Of a stretch of DNA of 6,793 nt, positions 5,123 through 6,793 are shown in pieces. Numbering within the stretch: the first letter of the stretch is position 1; every line of letters begins with the position of its first letter. This stretch comes from an uncultured Rhizobiaceae group bacterium (lineage in GTDB: Bacteria; Pseudomonadota; Alphaproteobacteria; Rhizobiales; Rhizobiaceae). The position numbers were made by a program, and so were the translations under genes. The DNA lies in the NCBI GenBank assembly GCA_905479965.1, contig CAJQOR010000287.1:1-6793 (forward strand). Reading direction: 5' to 3'. Under the pieces are notes generated by a model. The model had not been told where the DNA came from and searched no databases. It saw only the letters and a list, made by a program, of their open reading frames with translations.

Positions 5123-6772
5123 ATGGCTAGGTTGAGTGATATTTCGAAATTGCACCCTGCTATTCGACAATCTGTCAAAGCAATTCGAAAACAACTCAAC
5201 GATGAAAACATACCCTTTGAAGTGTTTGAAGCATTTCGTACGCCCTCTAGACAACAGTATTTGTATGCTCAAGGGCGAACTCGCGCTGGCAGTAAGGTGA
5301 CGTGGGCAGGCCCTTGGAGTTCGATACATCAATACGGCCTTGCTGTGGATTTTGTCCTCAAAAAAAATGGTAAGTGGAGCTGGGATGATACCGGCAACAA
5401 TGCCGCAGCATGGGCGCGAATGCATGAGATTGCCAAAGAAAATGGCATGACACCGATTTACTCGAAAAAAACCGGAAAATTAATAGAAAAACCACATATC
5501 CAACTTGCTGGCATCTCATCAAAACAACTCTATTTAGGCAAGTACCCAGAAGGTGGAGATCTAGCATGGGCAGAGCAACTCGGTGATTTGATTGAGAATT
5601 GGAAAGGTTCAAAAGTTCCACCAAAACCACCAACCAATCTTCCAAATCGCCCTGCATTTGATCCCAAGGATTATGAAGAGGATCAGACCATGTCACATGC
5701 CGAATTATTTAGTCTTGTTCACCCATTTGTCATGAAATGGGAAGGTGATAAATATACCGACAACCCACGTGATAACGGTGGTCCAACCAAGTACGGTATC
5801 ACTCAGCAGACATTGACCGGTTGGCTTGGACGAAAAGCAAGCAAAACTGAAGTTAAGAATCTAACTCGACAAACAGCTGACAAGATATTTAAAGCGAATT
5901 ATTTCGATCGAGTGAAATGCGAGCAGATGCATCCGCGTGTTGCTGCTGTCGTTTATAATGGTGCTGTTTTACATGGCGTATCACGCAGCGGTCGCTTTGT
6001 TCAAGAGGCTCTCAACGCACTCAAAATCATTGTGAATGGAGAGGTGATTGAAATTGATGGAGTTGTTGGTAATCAAACGTTGTCTGGTATTGGTAAAGCC
6101 AACCCGGAGCGCCTTTGCCAAACCTATATAGAGATACAAGAGGGATATCTGCAACGTCATGAGGATTTCGATTATTACGGAAAAGGTTGGTTAAACCGAA
6201 CCCGTGCGCTGCGTGAATTTATCAGCAAGTTGCCCGCTGGGTCATCAAGTTTGGGAGAACAAGATATGCAATTACCAGAAAACTTCAAAGGCATAGACAC
6301 AAGTAGTATTATCGAGCTGCTTCAAACACTTGCAGCGAGTAAAATTCGAAGATCAAATGAAACGCGAGTTTCTGAGCCAGAAGAACAATTAGATGAACGG
6401 CCTCATGCAAACGCTAGTAATGAAGCATTGATAGCGCTGCTGACGCAACTAATGGAAGGTCAGAACATAACGCCAAAACCGATCCCGGTTGATCAACCAA
6501 TTAACACGCCGATGGGTGATGCATTTGGTAAAACTTTAGGTGGCTTGCTCAATGGCAAAAAGACAATCCTTGGAATTGTGGGATTAGTAACGACTGTTCT
6601 TTTTCCAGAATCGCAGGTGCTTTCAACCATATTATCGCCGGTTGTAACAGAAACACTTCAGCCATTAACGCCATTACTGGGAACCGTGTTTGGTGGGCTT
6701 GCAGCGTGGGGTGGTTTCCATAAGCTGGAAAAAGCCATCTATCGCGTCGCTGGTAAGACGGCGGTACAATAA
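5123..6772 (+). CDS. Three-module lysis protein: M15 peptidase + GH108 muramidase + C-terminal membrane (holin-like) module
   Basis: A 549-residue phage-type cell-wall hydrolase. Residues 4-130 form an M15 (CwlK/VanY-like) zinc peptidase: FRTPSRQQYLYAQGRT (38-53), SSIHQYGLAVDF (66-77) with zinc ligands H69 and D76, and EKPHIQ (122-127) with E122 as candidate catalytic base and H125 as third ligand. It should cut the peptide stem. A Pro-rich linker (164-183) follows. Residues 190-285 are a GH108 N-acetylmuramidase with catalytic E207 in KWEGDKY and the DNGGPTKYGIT block (217-227), cutting the glycan strand. Residues 288-370 match PG_binding_3 (IDGVVGNQT, 311-319). Residues 382-549 have two amphipathic stretches, then two hydrophobic segments (about 482-496 and 515-533) and a basic tail, resembling a holin-like membrane anchor. 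There is no N-terminal signal peptide. All catalytic residues are intact. M190 and M382 each follow a Shine-Dalgarno-like sequence. The C-terminal function is inferred. Confidence 0.88.
   Translation: MARLSDISKLHPAIRQSVKAIRKQLNDENIPFEVFEAFRTPSRQQYLYAQGRTRAGSKVTWAGPWSSIHQYGLAVDFVLKKNGKWSWDDTGNNAAAWARMHEIAKENGMTPIYSKKTGKLIEKPHIQLAGISSKQLYLGKYPEGGDLAWAEQLGDLIENWKGSKVPPKPPTNLPNRPAFDPKDYEEDQTMSHAELFSLVHPFVMKWEGDKYTDNPRDNGGPTKYGITQQTLTGWLGRKASKTEVKNLTRQTADKIFKANYFDRVKCEQMHPRVAAVVYNGAVLHGVSRSGRFVQEALNALKIIVNGEVIEIDGVVGNQTLSGIGKANPERLCQTYIEIQEGYLQRHEDFDYYGKGWLNRTRALREFISKLPAGSSSLGEQDMQLPENFKGIDTSSIIELLQTLAASKIRRSNETRVSEPEEQLDERPHANASNEALIALLTQLMEGQNITPKPIPVDQPINTPMGDAFGKTLGGLLNGKKTILGIVGLVTTVLFPESQVLSTILSPVVTETLQPLTPLLGTVFGGLAAWGGFHKLEKAIYRVAGKTAVQ
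5675..5692 (+). promoter_or_regulatory. Internal in-frame ribosome site and ATG at the start of the muramidase module
   Basis: GAAGAGGA (5675-5682) lies seven bases before an in-frame ATG (5690-5692, residue 190). That ATG opens MSHAELFSLVHPFVMKWEG, where an independent GH108 protein would naturally begin. Initiation here would give a 360-residue muramidase plus C-terminal module lacking the peptidase. This is either a remnant of gene fusion or a working second start. Confidence 0.5.
6253..6268 (+). promoter_or_regulatory. Internal in-frame ribosome site and ATG at the start of the membrane module
   Basis: GGGAG (6253-6257) lies eight bases before an in-frame ATG (6266-6268, residue 382, MQLPENFKGID). 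This is just after the peptidoglycan-binding domain ends. Initiation here would give a free 168-residue protein with two hydrophobic segments, the size and layout of a small holin-like protein. Confidence 0.45.
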
Positions 6773-6793
6773 GGCATCCAATTCAGACGATAC

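Noticed and set aside
4976..5425. 149-codon minus-strand open frame crossing the gap and the start of the lysis gene
   Set aside because: Its translation has no recognisable domain, it overlaps a strong promoter and a well-supported gene, and it looks like an antisense shadow.

Overview
The window looks like chromosomal DNA of a Gram-negative bacterium, most likely a marine-type alphaproteobacterium with a moderately AT-leaning genome. This is inferred from the gene families (BenE transporter, DUF1304 protein, EamA permease, GT90/CAP10 LPS-type glycosyltransferase, GH108 lysozyme). No rRNA or tRNA is present to confirm it, so the taxonomic call is an inference.

Layout. Bases 1-1306 (+) carry the 3' three quarters of a benzoate/H+ symporter (BenE family) and a small four-helix membrane protein (DUF1304), 41 bases apart and probably co-transcribed. 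An EamA/DMT-family permease (1321-2178, -) converges on them with a 14-base gap. Divergent from it is a two-gene operon: a MerR-family regulator (2348-2707) and an aldo/keto reductase (2707-3696), whose stop and start codons share one base. In front sits a textbook MerR promoter: a perfect 17-base dyad filling a 19-base spacer between -35 and -10. The regulator has a cysteine at residue 52, the position used for aldehyde sensing in the AdhR/NmlR branch, so the pair reads as an autoregulated reactive-carbonyl detoxification unit. A GT90/CAP10-type glycosyltransferase (3786-4796) follows, probably acting on LPS or another surface glycan.

A 326-base gap (4797-5122) holds three predicted hairpins, a strong sigma70-like promoter and a leader. 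It leads into a 549-residue lysis protein (5123-6772). This protein joins an M15 L,D/D,D-peptidase, a GH108 muramidase with its peptidoglycan-binding domain, and a C-terminal membrane-inserting module.

The most unusual feature is in that last gene. The second and third modules each start with an in-frame ATG (residues M190 and M382) preceded at normal distance by a Shine-Dalgarno-like sequence. The gene therefore looks like a whole phage lysis cassette (endopeptidase, muramidase, holin-like protein) fused in one frame, and it may still be read as three nested products. It may mark the edge of a prophage or gene-transfer-agent-like element continuing beyond the window, but no other phage gene is visible here.
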